From Planctomycetota bacterium (lineage in GTDB: Bacteria > Planctomycetota > Phycisphaerae > Phycisphaerales > UBA5793): a stretch of 64,000 nt of DNA. The stretch's first letter is position 1, and every line of letters starts with the position of its first letter. The notes below the pieces were generated by a model that saw only the letters and a list, made by a program, of their open reading frames with translations, was not told the origin of the DNA and searched no databases. Made by a program: the position numbers and the translations under genes. Positions 8,435 through 17,483 of this stretch are shown here, in pieces. The stretch is taken from contig JABFGK010000001.1 in the NCBI GenBank assembly GCA_013112555.1, forward strand, positions 62,001-126,000, read 5' to 3'.

Positions 8435-9001
8435 CTATTGCTCGAAGTACCGGCGGGTCTCGGGATCGTCGTGCAGGCGTCGGATGGCCCCGTGGAGGCG
8501 GGATTTGGCAGTGCCGGCCGGGATATTGAGGGCCTGTGCGATCTCGCTGGGCGTCATGTCGTCGACGAAGCGCATCAGGATGATCTCGCGCTGGTCATCG
8601 GAGAGGGGTGACAGCAGCGCATCGAGTTGGCGTGAGGAGAGTCTGAGCGGCTCCGGATCGGCCTTCTCGGGTTGGTCATGCAGATAGTCATCGATGTGGT
8701 AGGCGTCGGAGTCTGCCTGTCGAGCCCGCTTTCTGTGATGGGTGACCGCGATGCTGCGGACGACCGGGTAGAGGAAGGTGGTCATGCGGGCCGTGAGTTC
8801 AAAGCCGGGAAATCGGTGCAGGAGATAGAGAAACGTCTCCTGCAAAACGTCGAGGGATTCCTCACGGTCATGCGTGAATCGCCAGGCGAGACGGAGTACC
8901 CAGTCGCGATACCGGAGGTACAGCGCATCAAAAGCAGCGGGATCGCCGTCGTTAGCGGCCGCCACAAGTTGCTCATCAGATCGCTGGTCGTCTCGTGTCA
9001 C
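8435..9001 (-). CDS. ECF-type RNA polymerase sigma factor
   Basis: 188 residues, the usual ECF length. Region 2 spans about residues 22-95 (FDALYLRYRDWVLRLAWRFT, then EESLDVLQETFLYLLHRF). Region 4 spans about 120-175 (LSDDQREIILMRFVDDMTPS, then EIAQALNIPAGTAKSRLHGA). It directs transcription of a small regulon, probably including its own operon: dockerin-like membrane protein, cohesin-like protein and VIT/vWA lipoprotein. These follow on the same strand after a 127-bp gap containing a hairpin. The inducing signal is unknown; the surface domains of its neighbours suggest an envelope or carbohydrate cue. Confidence 0.93.
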   Translation of the reverse strand: MTRDDQRSDEQLVAAANDGDPAAFDALYLRYRDWVLRLAWRFTHDREESLDVLQETFLYLLHRFPGFELTARMTTFLYPVVRSIAVTHHRKRARQADSDAYHIDDYLHDQPEKADPEPLRLSSRQLDALLSPLSDDQREIILMRFVDDMTPSEIAQALNIPAGTAKSRLHGAIRRLHDDPETRRYFEQ

Positions 9002-9233
9002 GGCGTACTGAGTCTATTCCACGGATGCGTGAGGCAGGAGCCGGGATTCTGGTTTCGGGTGCGACTTCGTGTAAGATGCCATGCATCGCGGGTCATTCCG
9101 TAGCAGGTATGCAAAAGGATGAATATGAGTACGAGGATGCGGCTGATTATTGTGATCTGGAGTCTGGCACTGTTCGCTGCCTGCTCCGGATGGCGAATCA
9201 CCCGCAGGCAACTGATCAGCGATTGGAGTCATC

Positions 9234-10865
9234 ATGGTGATGCACCTGCGTATCTTGCATTCGAGCGTCGGTCTGGCTGTCTCGGCTGCCTTGTTTCTGT
9301 GTACCGGAGTCGTTTCGGCCCAGGGGTTGGCTGACCTGGCACGTCCGATCGACGGTCGGAGTATGCGGGCGACATCATCGCATCGGATCGGGCCCGACGG
9401 GAAGTATGATCCCAACGGCGAACTCGACCCGAACAGCAACTGGGACAATAAGAACGTCGAGCCGGGTGATACTAAGGTCTTGATGGAGGCCGACGGGCCG
9501 GGCGTCATCACCCATATGTGGATCACCTTTCTCGGGCCGGAGCCGCAGGGCTGGGCAAAGAACGGGTCAGCCAATCATCAGGAGATGCTGCTGCGGATCT
9601 ACTATGACGGCAACGAACGGCCGGGTGTCGAAGCACCGGTCGGTGACTTCTTTGCCAACTGCTTTGGCAAACGCAGCGAGGTGATCAGCGTTCCGGTCGT
9701 CGTCGAGGATGCAGACTCGTACAACTGCTTCTGGCACATGCCGTTTCAGGAATCGATCCGGATCGAGATCGAAAACCAGAGCCAAGACAAGCCGATCAGC
9801 CTTTTGTATTACAACATTGACTGGATTAAGAAGGATGCACTGCCGGCCGATACGCCGTACTTCTATGCCCAGTATCACCAGGAATACCCGGTGGTGCAAG
9901 GAAGCGATTATGTGATCCTTGAGACGGAAGGCACAGGACATTATGTCGGGACCGTACTGGCGGTCCGGACGCGCAGCCCGGCCTGGTTCGGGGAGGGTGA
10001 TGAGAAAATCTACATCGACGGCGAAGAGAAACCAAGCATCTGGGGAACGGGGACCGAGGACTACTTCCTGTCGGCCTGGGGATTGCAGACGACGAGTACG
10101 CCCTACTTCGGCACGCCGTATTTCGATCAGTGGGGCATCGTGGGCGGGCATACGAGCGCCTACCGCTGGCACATCAATGATCCGATCGTCTTCAACACCG
10201 GGATCAAGGTGACCATCGAGCACTTCGGCTGGATCTCGCCGGATGAAAACCCGGACTTCAAAACGAACAGTTGGAACGAGCGGCAGGACGACTATGCCAG
10301 TGTTGCGTTCTGGTACCAGGCCGGCACGCCGACTTTCACAGCCCGTGCTCCCGATGCGACGTCCCGCACGCTTCCGAACCTGGACACGATTGTGTACGCC
10401 GTCGACTTTGCTGATGGCGACCACACCGGCCCGGGGCGAATGGAAGTGCAGCAGTTGTTGCAATATGAACGAGGGCAGATCCTCTACCTGCCGGAGCAGG
10501 CCGATGGGTCATGGGTCGAGATTCCGTTTACCGTGACGGAGAAGGAGCCGGTGCGATTGCTTCTTAATATGACGCGGAGTTACGACTTCGGCAAGTACCA
10601 GGCCTATCTGAACGGGGTGAGGATCGGCAGCGCGATGGACTTCTATCAGCCGGATACTGACAACTGGGAGTATCACCTGCTGGACTTCTGGCCGGACCCG
10701 GGCGAGTACACGTTGCGGTTGGAATGTGTGGGGCAGAACCGGATGTCAACGGGATTCGGGTTGGGGATCGAGTCGGTGCGGTTGCGCGAGCGTCGGCCTC
10801 GTGTGATGGAATGGGGGCACGAGAAGGACCGGGACTGGAAGACGGATCCGGTGTTGTACAGGTAA
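9234..10865 (+). CDS. Secreted DUF2961 / glycoside hydrolase family 172 protein
   Basis: 543 residues with a signal peptide (LAVSAALFLCTGVVSAQG). The conserved DUF2961 core is plain: ADGPGVITHMWITF, VGDFFANCFG, YNCFWHMPF, then WGTGTEDYFLSAWG and YRWHINDPI. GH172 enzymes, such as difructose anhydride synthase, act on fructofuranoside or arabinofuranoside linkages as oligomers. A C-terminal beta domain (about 400-530) may bind carbohydrate. The start at 9234 is favoured by GGAG 7 nt upstream. It reads away from the sigma gene and ends close to the convergent FG-GAP gene. The precise substrate cannot be read from sequence. Confidence 0.9.
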   Translation: MVMHLRILHSSVGLAVSAALFLCTGVVSAQGLADLARPIDGRSMRATSSHRIGPDGKYDPNGELDPNSNWDNKNVEPGDTKVLMEADGPGVITHMWITFLGPEPQGWAKNGSANHQEMLLRIYYDGNERPGVEAPVGDFFANCFGKRSEVISVPVVVEDADSYNCFWHMPFQESIRIEIENQSQDKPISLLYYNIDWIKKDALPADTPYFYAQYHQEYPVVQGSDYVILETEGTGHYVGTVLAVRTRSPAWFGEGDEKIYIDGEEKPSIWGTGTEDYFLSAWGLQTTSTPYFGTPYFDQWGIVGGHTSAYRWHINDPIVFNTGIKVTIEHFGWISPDENPDFKTNSWNERQDDYASVAFWYQAGTPTFTARAPDATSRTLPNLDTIVYAVDFADGDHTGPGRMEVQQLLQYERGQILYLPEQADGSWVEIPFTVTEKEPVRLLLNMTRSYDFGKYQAYLNGVRIGSAMDFYQPDTDNWEYHLLDFWPDPGEYTLRLECVGQNRMSTGFGLGIESVRLRERRPRVMEWGHEKDRDWKTDPVLYR

Positions 10866-10878
10866 ACTGTTTCTAACA

Positions 10879-12418
10879 TTACTCGACGAGCACCACGTTG
10901 GTGGTACGGCAGGTTGACAGGTCGATGGCCTGCATGTAGACCTTGCCACAGGCTCTGGCCGGTGCATTGGCCTGCAGCGTAGCCGTGCCGTTGGCGTCGG
11001 CAAATGCGACGCCGGCCATCGCGGCCGTGGCATTCAGGCCGAGTACCGTGCCGGCACAGGCGTAACCCGGCGGAATCTGGACAGACCCCTCGCCGAAGGC
11101 ATAGACGTACGCGATACGTCCATCTGCGGTTGCGTTTTCGACAGTGAACAACATAGAGCCAGGGCAGGCGCCGTTGATCACCAATCGTGGATCGAGCCGA
11201 TAATCAAGGTCGTACACATAAGCAGACTCGTATCCGCTCGTGAGGGCCGTCGAGCCCGACAGGGCGACTGCACGACCGAAGGCCATGCCATACCCCCCAT
11301 CTGATGCGATGAGTTTCGCCACATGCGTCCATTGTGCACCGTCGTAGTAAAACACATGGGCAGCACCTGATCCATATCCGTAGTCATCAGCCCCAGGCTC
11401 GCCGATCACCAGGTGATCCCCGTCAAGTGCGAGAGACTGTCCGAAGCTGTACAGATATCCCGGAGCCGGCGATACGAGTATGGCTTCCTCGATCCACTGC
11501 GCTCCATCGTATCGGTACACGTATACGGCGCCATCGTCTCCAAACACCCCATCATGATACGGTGCGCCGACAGCAATCACGCCACTCGACACATCGACGG
11601 CCAGCCCGAACATGTCACCGGCAGCGGTGTCCGAGCCGAGCAGCTTGGCGCCGCGACCAAGTCCGCCGAAATCGAAAACATACGCTGAGCCGGTGTTGTC
11701 GCCGCGGTCATCATTGCCGATGGCACAGATCACGGCGAGGTTGTTGTCAACGCTGACATCATGGCCAAAGTGATCCATGTAGTAGCCGTCAGAGGCCATG
11801 AGGGTCGCAGACATCTCCCAGTTCGAGTTGATGTACTCATACAGGAAGGCCGACCCTGCCTGGGATCCCTTCTCATTGTCATCCGCCCACGCGCCTGCCA
11901 GCGCCCAAGAGCCGCTGACTCCAACTGCAGCGCCATAGTTGTCATCGGAGTCGCAGTCCGCGTCGGACAGGAGCCGCTTCCTCAGTCCAGTTTGATCCGT
12001 TGAAGCGAAAAAGGTACATCGCGCCGCAGTCAATACCGCGTTCTTTCTCAGCCCAGTGATTCGCGCCGATGGCAGCGGACTCGCCGGCCAATGAGATCGC
12101 GTAACCAAACCCGTGGCTGGCCTTGCCATCGTGCGCCAGCAGTTTCTCGTACTCGATCCAAGCTGCTCCGTCATAGTGGAACACGTATGCAGATCCCGAC
12201 TCTGATCCGCCGTCATCGTCACCGATAGCCCCGATGATGGCCCAATCGCCATCAATGGCCAGCACCCTACCGAAATAGTCTCTCCAGGCGCTGTCGGAGA
12301 CGGTTAGTTTGTCGTCCTCATAGCGTATCTCCTGTGCAACAACGCCGGATGGTGCGATAAATCCTAGCAACAGCATCAGTGGAATGCAGGCACGGCATGA
12401 AATCCTAATCGGTTGCAT
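10879..12418 (-). pseudogene. Secreted FG-GAP repeat protein, frame broken near 11,975
   Basis: Two overlapping frames give one protein of about 510 residues. The N-terminal part starts at ATG 12418 with a signal peptide (IPLMLLLGFIAPSGVVAQ) and has repeats such as YFGRVLAIDGDWAIIGA and HGFGYAISLAGESAAIGA. It shifts frame after FNGSNWTEE, near 11970-11985. The other frame continues with DNYGAAVGVSGSWALAGA and further FG-GAP repeats to the end. The repeats of about 50-60 residues form a beta-propeller. The last 95 residues match the C-terminus of the HAF-repeat protein at 15874. A one-base gain or two-base loss explains the break; a sequencing error is as likely as decay. Confidence 0.8.
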
Positions 12419-12593
12419 GAAACGGCCCGCCTCTGTCTTGTGCGCACCTCGCCATACTGCGATTTTATTTCCTGACAATGTCCTGTCAACCACAAAAGCC
12501 AACTGCAGACAGCCTGGGCTGGTCCTTCCGGTCAGCACTCCTCCAGGCGCGCAGTGGTCCACTGCGCTCAACCGCCCTACAACCCCCTCGACC

Positions 12594-13874
12594 ATGACGG
12601 AACTTCCAGACGCCAATCTGCCGCCGACCTCGACCACGGGTATCGCCACCCGCTTGACCATGGTCCCGGCGCGGATGGGATCGGTGTTGCTGTCGCATGG
12701 GACGACCGACTTCTTTTCCATGATGATCATCCCGATCCTGCCGGTGCTGAAGATGCAGGTCGGGACAAATGACGCCGGCGGGGCGAAGGTGATCATGGTC
12801 GGCTCGATTGCCAGCGGGTTGGTGCAACCGATTGCAGCATGGATTACGGATCGACTCGATACGCGGGCGCTCGGCCCGCTCGGGCTCGTTCTGGCAGCGG
12901 CAGCGCTGGCGTTCCTGGGGCGAGTCGATTCGCTGTTTGAGTTGATGTTGTTATGGGGGGTGGCCACCATCGGCATCGGCATGTTCCACCCCGTCGTGGC
13001 AGCCGCCATCGGGCAACTGTCTGGCGGCAATCGGTCGCGCGGGGTGGCGTTCTTCTTCGTCGCCGGGATGGTCGGCCATGCGCTGGGCGCGAATGTCTCA
13101 CCCTGGTGGGAGATACAGTTCTCCACGAGCGGGTACGTGTACATGCTCATCCCGGGAGCGGTCGTCGCGCTGATATTATATCTTGGGATCGGGCGCATCC
13201 CGCACCGGCACGAGCAGGCGCGTTCGCGCGCCCAGGCTATGTCGGTTTCGGATCACCGTGTTCGCTGGGCTGCGATTGCCGTCCTCTATGTTGGGAACAT
13301 TCTGCGCTTCACCGTGAATATGGCCTTGCTGACATTGCTCTGGCTGTGGGCTGAGGAAACGACGCGGCAGGCGCACGGGGTGGAGGAACTGACCGGTGCA
13401 TTGAATCAGCAGGCATCACTTCTGACCGGCAGGATTGAGACGGGCCTGATTCTCGGGATGGCGCTCGGCGGAATCGGGGCCGGCGCACTGATCAAGCCGG
13501 GGCGCGAGAAGTGGCTCATTATCAGCACGGGCTGTGTCGGCGTGCCGGCAATTGTGATGATGGCGATCGTCAGCCAGTTCTGGCTCGCATTCCTGTTTGC
13601 TATAATTTCCGGGATCGGATTTGCTGCAGCAACGCCGTTATCGCTCGCACTCGGGCAACGGTTGCTGCCCCATCGGACCGGTCTGGCCTCCGGGTTGATG
13701 CTGGGCGGGGCGTGGATGTTTGCGGCGATGGGGCCGTTTATGGCGGAGCGCGTCGTTCGGGCGTGGGATATTGCAACAGGGTTTGGCGTGGCAGCCGGAT
13801 TGCTCTTGCTGGCCACGATTCTCACGTTTGCGTTGCCGGGCGCGCTTGTACGGGGGACGGCGGTGGAGCGTTAG
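12594..13874 (+). CDS. Major facilitator superfamily transporter
   Basis: About 426 residues and roughly twelve membrane helices, e.g. VLAAAALAFLGRVDSLFELM, GVAFFFVAGMVGHALGA and MLIPGAVVALILYLGI. SHGTTDFFSMMIIPILP near the N-terminus and the helix 2-3 loop ITDRLDTRALGP fit the MFS fold, with similarity in layout to fosmidomycin-resistance-type exporters. The frame opens at 12384, but that would overlap the divergent FG-GAP gene. ATG 12594 starts just before the first helix and is preferred. Substrate unknown. Confidence 0.85.
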   Translation: MTELPDANLPPTSTTGIATRLTMVPARMGSVLLSHGTTDFFSMMIIPILPVLKMQVGTNDAGGAKVIMVGSIASGLVQPIAAWITDRLDTRALGPLGLVLAAAALAFLGRVDSLFELMLLWGVATIGIGMFHPVVAAAIGQLSGGNRSRGVAFFFVAGMVGHALGANVSPWWEIQFSTSGYVYMLIPGAVVALILYLGIGRIPHRHEQARSRAQAMSVSDHRVRWAAIAVLYVGNILRFTVNMALLTLLWLWAEETTRQAHGVEELTGALNQQASLLTGRIETGLILGMALGGIGAGALIKPGREKWLIISTGCVGVPAIVMMAIVSQFWLAFLFAIISGIGFAAATPLSLALGQRLLPHRTGLASGLMLGGAWMFAAMGPFMAERVVRAWDIATGFGVAAGLLLLATILTFALPGALVRGTAVER

Positions 13875-13900
13875 GCACAGATCATCGGTGTCGGAATAGA

Positions 13901-14356
13901 ATGCGTCGCATGGATCCATTGATGAGTCACATGACGAAGCCGATCCGGATGTACTGCCGCAACTGCCGGTACCCGCTGAACGGGCTGCGCGACACTGTGT
14001 GCCCGGAGTGCGGCCAGGCATTTGATCCAGCGGATGAGAAGACGTTTGCAACAAGTGAGCGGCGGGAGTTCCCATTCCAGTGGGAGGCGGTGGCATCCGC
14101 GATCTGTGCCGTCAGTCTGATCCTGCTGCTGACTCAACTCGGCAGGTCAGGACCGTCGTGGCGTCGGCCGTCGTTTGTGGATGAGTTCATGATCTGGATG
14201 GTGCCGATTACGCTGGCAGCACTCTCGATCGGGTTCGGAATCTCAGCGATGAGGAGAGGCGCGTTCGTGAGCAGGCTGTTGGGCGCGGTTGGCTGTGGCC
14301 TTGGAAGTCTGTTTTGTTTTGTCCTCATATCCATGTGCGTCAATGACGGATTGTGA
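13901..14356 (+). CDS. Zinc-ribbon membrane protein of planctomycete type
   Basis: 151 residues from ATG 13901; in-frame ATGs at 13910, 13922 and 13931 are alternatives. The N-terminus has a zinc ribbon with two CxxC pairs, YCRNCRYPLNGL and VCPECGQAFD, followed by three or four membrane helices (AICAVSLILLLTQLG, WMVPITLAALSIGFGI, LGAVGCGLGSLFCFVLI). Small ribbon-plus-helices proteins of this kind are very common in Phycisphaerae and related planctomycetes, and their function is unknown. It follows the MFS gene by 26 bp on the same strand and could be cotranscribed. Confidence 0.7.
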   Translation: MRRMDPLMSHMTKPIRMYCRNCRYPLNGLRDTVCPECGQAFDPADEKTFATSERREFPFQWEAVASAICAVSLILLLTQLGRSGPSWRRPSFVDEFMIWMVPITLAALSIGFGISAMRRGAFVSRLLGAVGCGLGSLFCFVLISMCVNDGL

Positions 14357-14457
14357 GTGTCGCCCGTCCGTGCAGTCAGAGACCGATGTGTGGTGACCGT
14401 CGCTGGAGACCCGACGCATTCGAATACGTGGGCTTGTTTGGGAGAGTCGTGAGCATA

Positions 14458-15147
14458 ATGCTGATTTCCGTGCATTTGCCAAAGACGGCTGGGACGAGTT
14501 TCGGGGCTGTGCTTACACAGCAGTACGGCGACCGCCTGCTGCGCGATTATGGTGACTACCCGATCAATACGCCGGTGATCGACCGGCACCGGGCCGCATT
14601 GGCCCATGCCGTTGCATGTGCCGCGGAACCTGATCGGTTTGCCGATGTGCCGTGCATTCACGGGCATTTCCTCCCTATCAAGTATTTGCCGCTGGTCGAT
14701 CAACTCGACGAAGTACGGTTTGTGACCTGGCTGCGCCACCCGGTCGACCGCGTCATCTCGCACTATGAATACTGGAAGCGGAAGTATCAGCCGAAGACAG
14801 CCCCGGCCTTGCAACGTCAAATGGTAGAGGAAGCATGGACGCTGGAGCGGTTCTGTCTCGGGCCTGAGATGCGGAATCTGTACTGCCAGTTCCTGTGGGG
14901 ATTCCCGCTCGACTACTTCTCCTTTGTTGGTGTCACCGAGTATTACAACGAGGAAGTACGAATCTTTGGCCGACAGTTTCTTGATGACGAAGTGGATGCG
15001 CAACGGTTGAACACAGCCGACACCGAGCCCCGGCACAGGGAGCCGATTGAGCAGGGTCTGCGAGACCGGATTGCTGAGGAACACGGTGCAGACATGGCGT
15101 TGTATTTGCGCGCGTTGGACGCATATAACAAACGCAAGGCAACGTGA
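14458..15147 (+). CDS. Sulfotransferase family protein
   Basis: 229 residues from ATG 14458. The N-terminal SVHLPKTAGTSFG is the 5'-phosphosulfate loop that binds PAPS in sulfotransferase family 2 proteins, and VTWLRHPVDRVISHYEYWK is the 3'-phosphate-binding segment with its usual Arg and Ser. It should move sulfate from PAPS to a sugar or other hydroxyl. Sulfated polysaccharide metabolism is common in marine planctomycetes, which fits the sugar enzymes nearby. The frame opens at 14353, but the added N-terminus has no family similarity. The acceptor is unknown. Confidence 0.85.
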   Translation: MLISVHLPKTAGTSFGAVLTQQYGDRLLRDYGDYPINTPVIDRHRAALAHAVACAAEPDRFADVPCIHGHFLPIKYLPLVDQLDEVRFVTWLRHPVDRVISHYEYWKRKYQPKTAPALQRQMVEEAWTLERFCLGPEMRNLYCQFLWGFPLDYFSFVGVTEYYNEEVRIFGRQFLDDEVDAQRLNTADTEPRHREPIEQGLRDRIAEEHGADMALYLRALDAYNKRKAT

Positions 15148-15200
15148 CAATCGTTATCCCGCATTGAATCAGATACTCGGATGGAAAGGTGGGCAAGGCC

Positions 15201-15572
15201 ATGATCAACGGCGGCGTGGCAACAGTATACGTGTCTGACATGGACCGTGCGGTTGCGTTCTACACCGAGACGCTCGGCCTGAAACTGCAGTTCCGGGCCG
15301 GCAATGAGTGGGCCTCAGTTGATGCGGGCGAGGGTTTTGCGATCGGCCTCCACCCCGAGTCGGCGCGCGGGCCGAAGCCGGGTACGAGCGGTGCGATCAG
15401 CGTCGGATTGAATGTGACGCAGCCGATCGAGGAAGTTGTGTCCACGCTCGAGCAACGGGGCGTCTCATTCCGTGGTCCCGTCGTCGGTGATGCTGAGGGC
15501 GGGATCAAACTCGCGTTCTTCGGCGATCCCGACGGCAACGATCTGTATCTCTGCGAGCAGATTCGGGCGTGA
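15201..15572 (+). CDS. VOC (glyoxalase/bleomycin-resistance) family protein
   Basis: 123 residues, one VOC domain: ATVYVSDMDRAVAFYTETLG at the start, GFAIGLHPE in the middle and LAFFGDPDGNDLYLCEQ at the end, giving the beta-alpha-beta-beta-beta modules. Metal-site residues of glyoxalase I type are only partly present (His in GLHP, Glu in CEQ). The function could be lactoylglutathione lyase-like, dioxygenase-like or drug binding. GTG 15189 is an alternative start but overlaps the GGAAAGG ribosome site, so ATG 15201 is preferred. Confidence 0.85.
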   Translation: MINGGVATVYVSDMDRAVAFYTETLGLKLQFRAGNEWASVDAGEGFAIGLHPESARGPKPGTSGAISVGLNVTQPIEEVVSTLEQRGVSFRGPVVGDAEGGIKLAFFGDPDGNDLYLCEQIRA

Positions 15573-15873
15573 GCGTTGCTCCTGCCATATCTGTATGGGC
15601 GATGCCCTCAGGCACGAGGAGTTTCGAAATTTCCCGCTAGCTTTGGCCAATGATCCTGAAACAAGCCGTCTTGACGGTATTGTGACCACAGCAGCCGGGG
15701 GCGCTGGCAGGATGACCGGGGACGTGCTGATCGGTTTTCTGCTCGCGGGTTGCGAACTCCTGCATCAGTAGGAGTGTTTGCTTATAGACAATTGTGTGAT
15801 TGTTGCAGGTGGTCTGCAACCGTTGTCTTATTGATGGGATGGCTCCGTCTTTTCCAGCACAGGGATAAGAAAA
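15573..15873. other. Non-coding gap with a hairpin before the HAF-repeat gene
   Basis: No gene is supported here. At 15786-15828 there is a nested inverted repeat (outer AGACAA/TTGTCT, inner TTGCAG/CTGCAA) about 45 bp before the next start codon, so it would lie in the leader of that mRNA. No T-tract follows, and no riboswitch class is recognised. Confidence 0.4.
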
Positions 15874-17379
15874 ATGAGCAAGAGAACAAGCGTCGCACGG
15901 ATTCACATTGACACGGGTCGACCGCGTACGGCCGGAAAGGTTGGGCTGGGGGCCGCGCTGGCAGTGGCCGCCTCAGTGGTCGTGTCGTCGACGACCGCAG
16001 CAGTCGGTCAGGAGGCATCATTCACAGGCCTCGGCTATCTGGACGGTTCAGCCAAGTTGCTCGGAAGTCAGGCAGACGGCCTGTCGTCCGATGGCTCAAA
16101 GATCGTGGGCTGGTCCTACGTCTTTGATCGCAACCTCGGGTGGCCGGTCGCTCACGGATTTGTCTGGTCTGAGGCGACCGGCATGCTTGATCTTGGGCTG
16201 GCCGACAACGGCGGGCTGGACTCGACCGGGGCGACGGCGATCAGCGACGATGGTTCCATCGTGGCCGGTCAGAACGGGTTTACCAACAACGAAGGCTTCT
16301 ACGAGATCCGTAACGGGATGTTCTGGACCGATGCCATGGGCGGCAACCCATACGGCACGGTGTTTAATGAAATGCTGGCCATAACAGACCTCACGCCGGA
16401 CGGAAACGTCATGGTCGGTGCCACGCGCATCCCCGGGCCCTGGCCGATCATCGATAGCGCGTTCTATTACACGCAGGGCGGCGGTCTCGTCGAACTCGGA
16501 TACTTGCCCGACGGGGTGTACAGCGCCGGCGAAGCCGTCTCGGCTGACGGCAGCGTGATTGTCGGCTACGGCGACGGCGAGGGTGCGATCGCAGCCTTCC
16601 GATGGACCGAGGCCACCGGTGTCCAGTATCTCACCGGCCAGGAAACCGGCGTCTACAGCCAGGCGTTTGGGATTACGCCTGACGGGAACACGATCGTGGG
16701 TGCCTACGGCCTGCCGTATGAAGAAGCGTGTTACTGGAATCCAGACGATGAGTTCGTCACGATCGGCACACTGCCCGGCTCCCGAAAGGGCTATTCACTC
16801 GATGTCTCTGCTGATGCCTCGACGATCGTGGGGTATTCCTGGTGGGACACCGGCGAGAACGAGGCGTTCATCTGGACCCAGGCCGGCGGTCTTCGCTCAC
16901 TCAAAGAGGTTCTGACTGCCGACTACGGCCTCGATCTGACCGGCTGGACGCTGAGACGCGCCACCGGGATCTCTGACGACGGCTCCACGATCTGCGGCTG
17001 GGGCACTGCACCCGACGGGCATATTGAAGGATGGAAGGCTGTGATCCCGGGTGACGCCGTCGGACTCGAACTGGCTGTGGTATCCGAGTGCCCGAATGCC
17101 GGGCCCGGCAGAGTCGCATGGACCGGCGGGACACCCGGCGGGCGCGTCGCTCTCGCCTTTGCACGGACGACCGGCAACTTCGTCGTCTCGAACGGCCCGT
17201 GTGCCGACACCGTACTCGGCTTGTCATCGCTCGGCCTTCGACTCGTCTTTACATCGACATCCGATGCAAGCGGCAACGGGTCGCAAGGCGGGAACGTGCC
17301 GGCAGCCGCATGTGGGTCGTATCTGCAACTGATTGATCTGGAATCGTGCGAGGTCAGCAACGTCGTCCGAATCGAGTAG
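15874..17379 (+). CDS. Secreted HAF-repeat protein with conserved C-terminal domain
   Basis: 501 residues. The N-terminus has a signal segment (LGAALAVAASVVVSSTTAA). The body consists of HAF-type repeats of about 50 residues, each with a form of SADGSVIVGYG ... AFRWT (examples: GLSSDGSKIVGWSYV, AVSADGSVIVGYGDG, DVSADASTIVGYSWW), predicted to build a beta-propeller. The last 95 residues carry CPNAGPGRVAWTGGTPGGRV, CADTVLGL and LIDLESCEVSNVVRIE. They match the end of the FG-GAP protein at 10879 in Cys spacing and in the final T/SNVV.(V/I)E. The protein is expected to be exported; its role is unknown. A Rho-independent terminator follows. Confidence 0.8.
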   Translation: MSKRTSVARIHIDTGRPRTAGKVGLGAALAVAASVVVSSTTAAVGQEASFTGLGYLDGSAKLLGSQADGLSSDGSKIVGWSYVFDRNLGWPVAHGFVWSEATGMLDLGLADNGGLDSTGATAISDDGSIVAGQNGFTNNEGFYEIRNGMFWTDAMGGNPYGTVFNEMLAITDLTPDGNVMVGATRIPGPWPIIDSAFYYTQGGGLVELGYLPDGVYSAGEAVSADGSVIVGYGDGEGAIAAFRWTEATGVQYLTGQETGVYSQAFGITPDGNTIVGAYGLPYEEACYWNPDDEFVTIGTLPGSRKGYSLDVSADASTIVGYSWWDTGENEAFIWTQAGGLRSLKEVLTADYGLDLTGWTLRRATGISDDGSTICGWGTAPDGHIEGWKAVIPGDAVGLELAVVSECPNAGPGRVAWTGGTPGGRVALAFARTTGNFVVSNGPCADTVLGLSSLGLRLVFTSTSDASGNGSQGGNVPAAACGSYLQLIDLESCEVSNVVRIE

Positions 17380-17413
17380 GACTCGCTTCGTTATACTAAG
17401 AGAAACACTCCTT

Positions 17414-17455
17414 GCGCGCGTCGTTGGGCTATTCCGACGGCGCGCGTTCGTTTTT
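17414..17455 (+). terminator. Rho-independent terminator of the HAF-repeat gene
   Basis: GCGCGCGTCG pairs with CGACGGCGCGC (one bulged base) around an 11-base loop, followed by TTCGTTTTT. It lies 35 bp after the stop codon. Confidence 0.8.
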
Positions 17456-17483
17456 CCTGGGATCCTGGATCACGTGTGTGCTG

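Noticed and set aside
9119..9334. Possible small lipoprotein (LFAACSGW) before GH172
   Set aside because: It overlaps the GH172 start by 100 bp and its second half reads as a shifted version of the GH172 signal region; support is too weak.
9567..10463. 298-codon frame on the minus strand
   Set aside because: Antisense shadow of the GH172 gene, rich in Val/Asp/Arg as expected from the complementary frame.
14134..15150. 338-codon frame on the minus strand
   Set aside because: Antisense to the sulfotransferase gene, which has clear PAPS motifs; the antisense translation has no recognisable domain.
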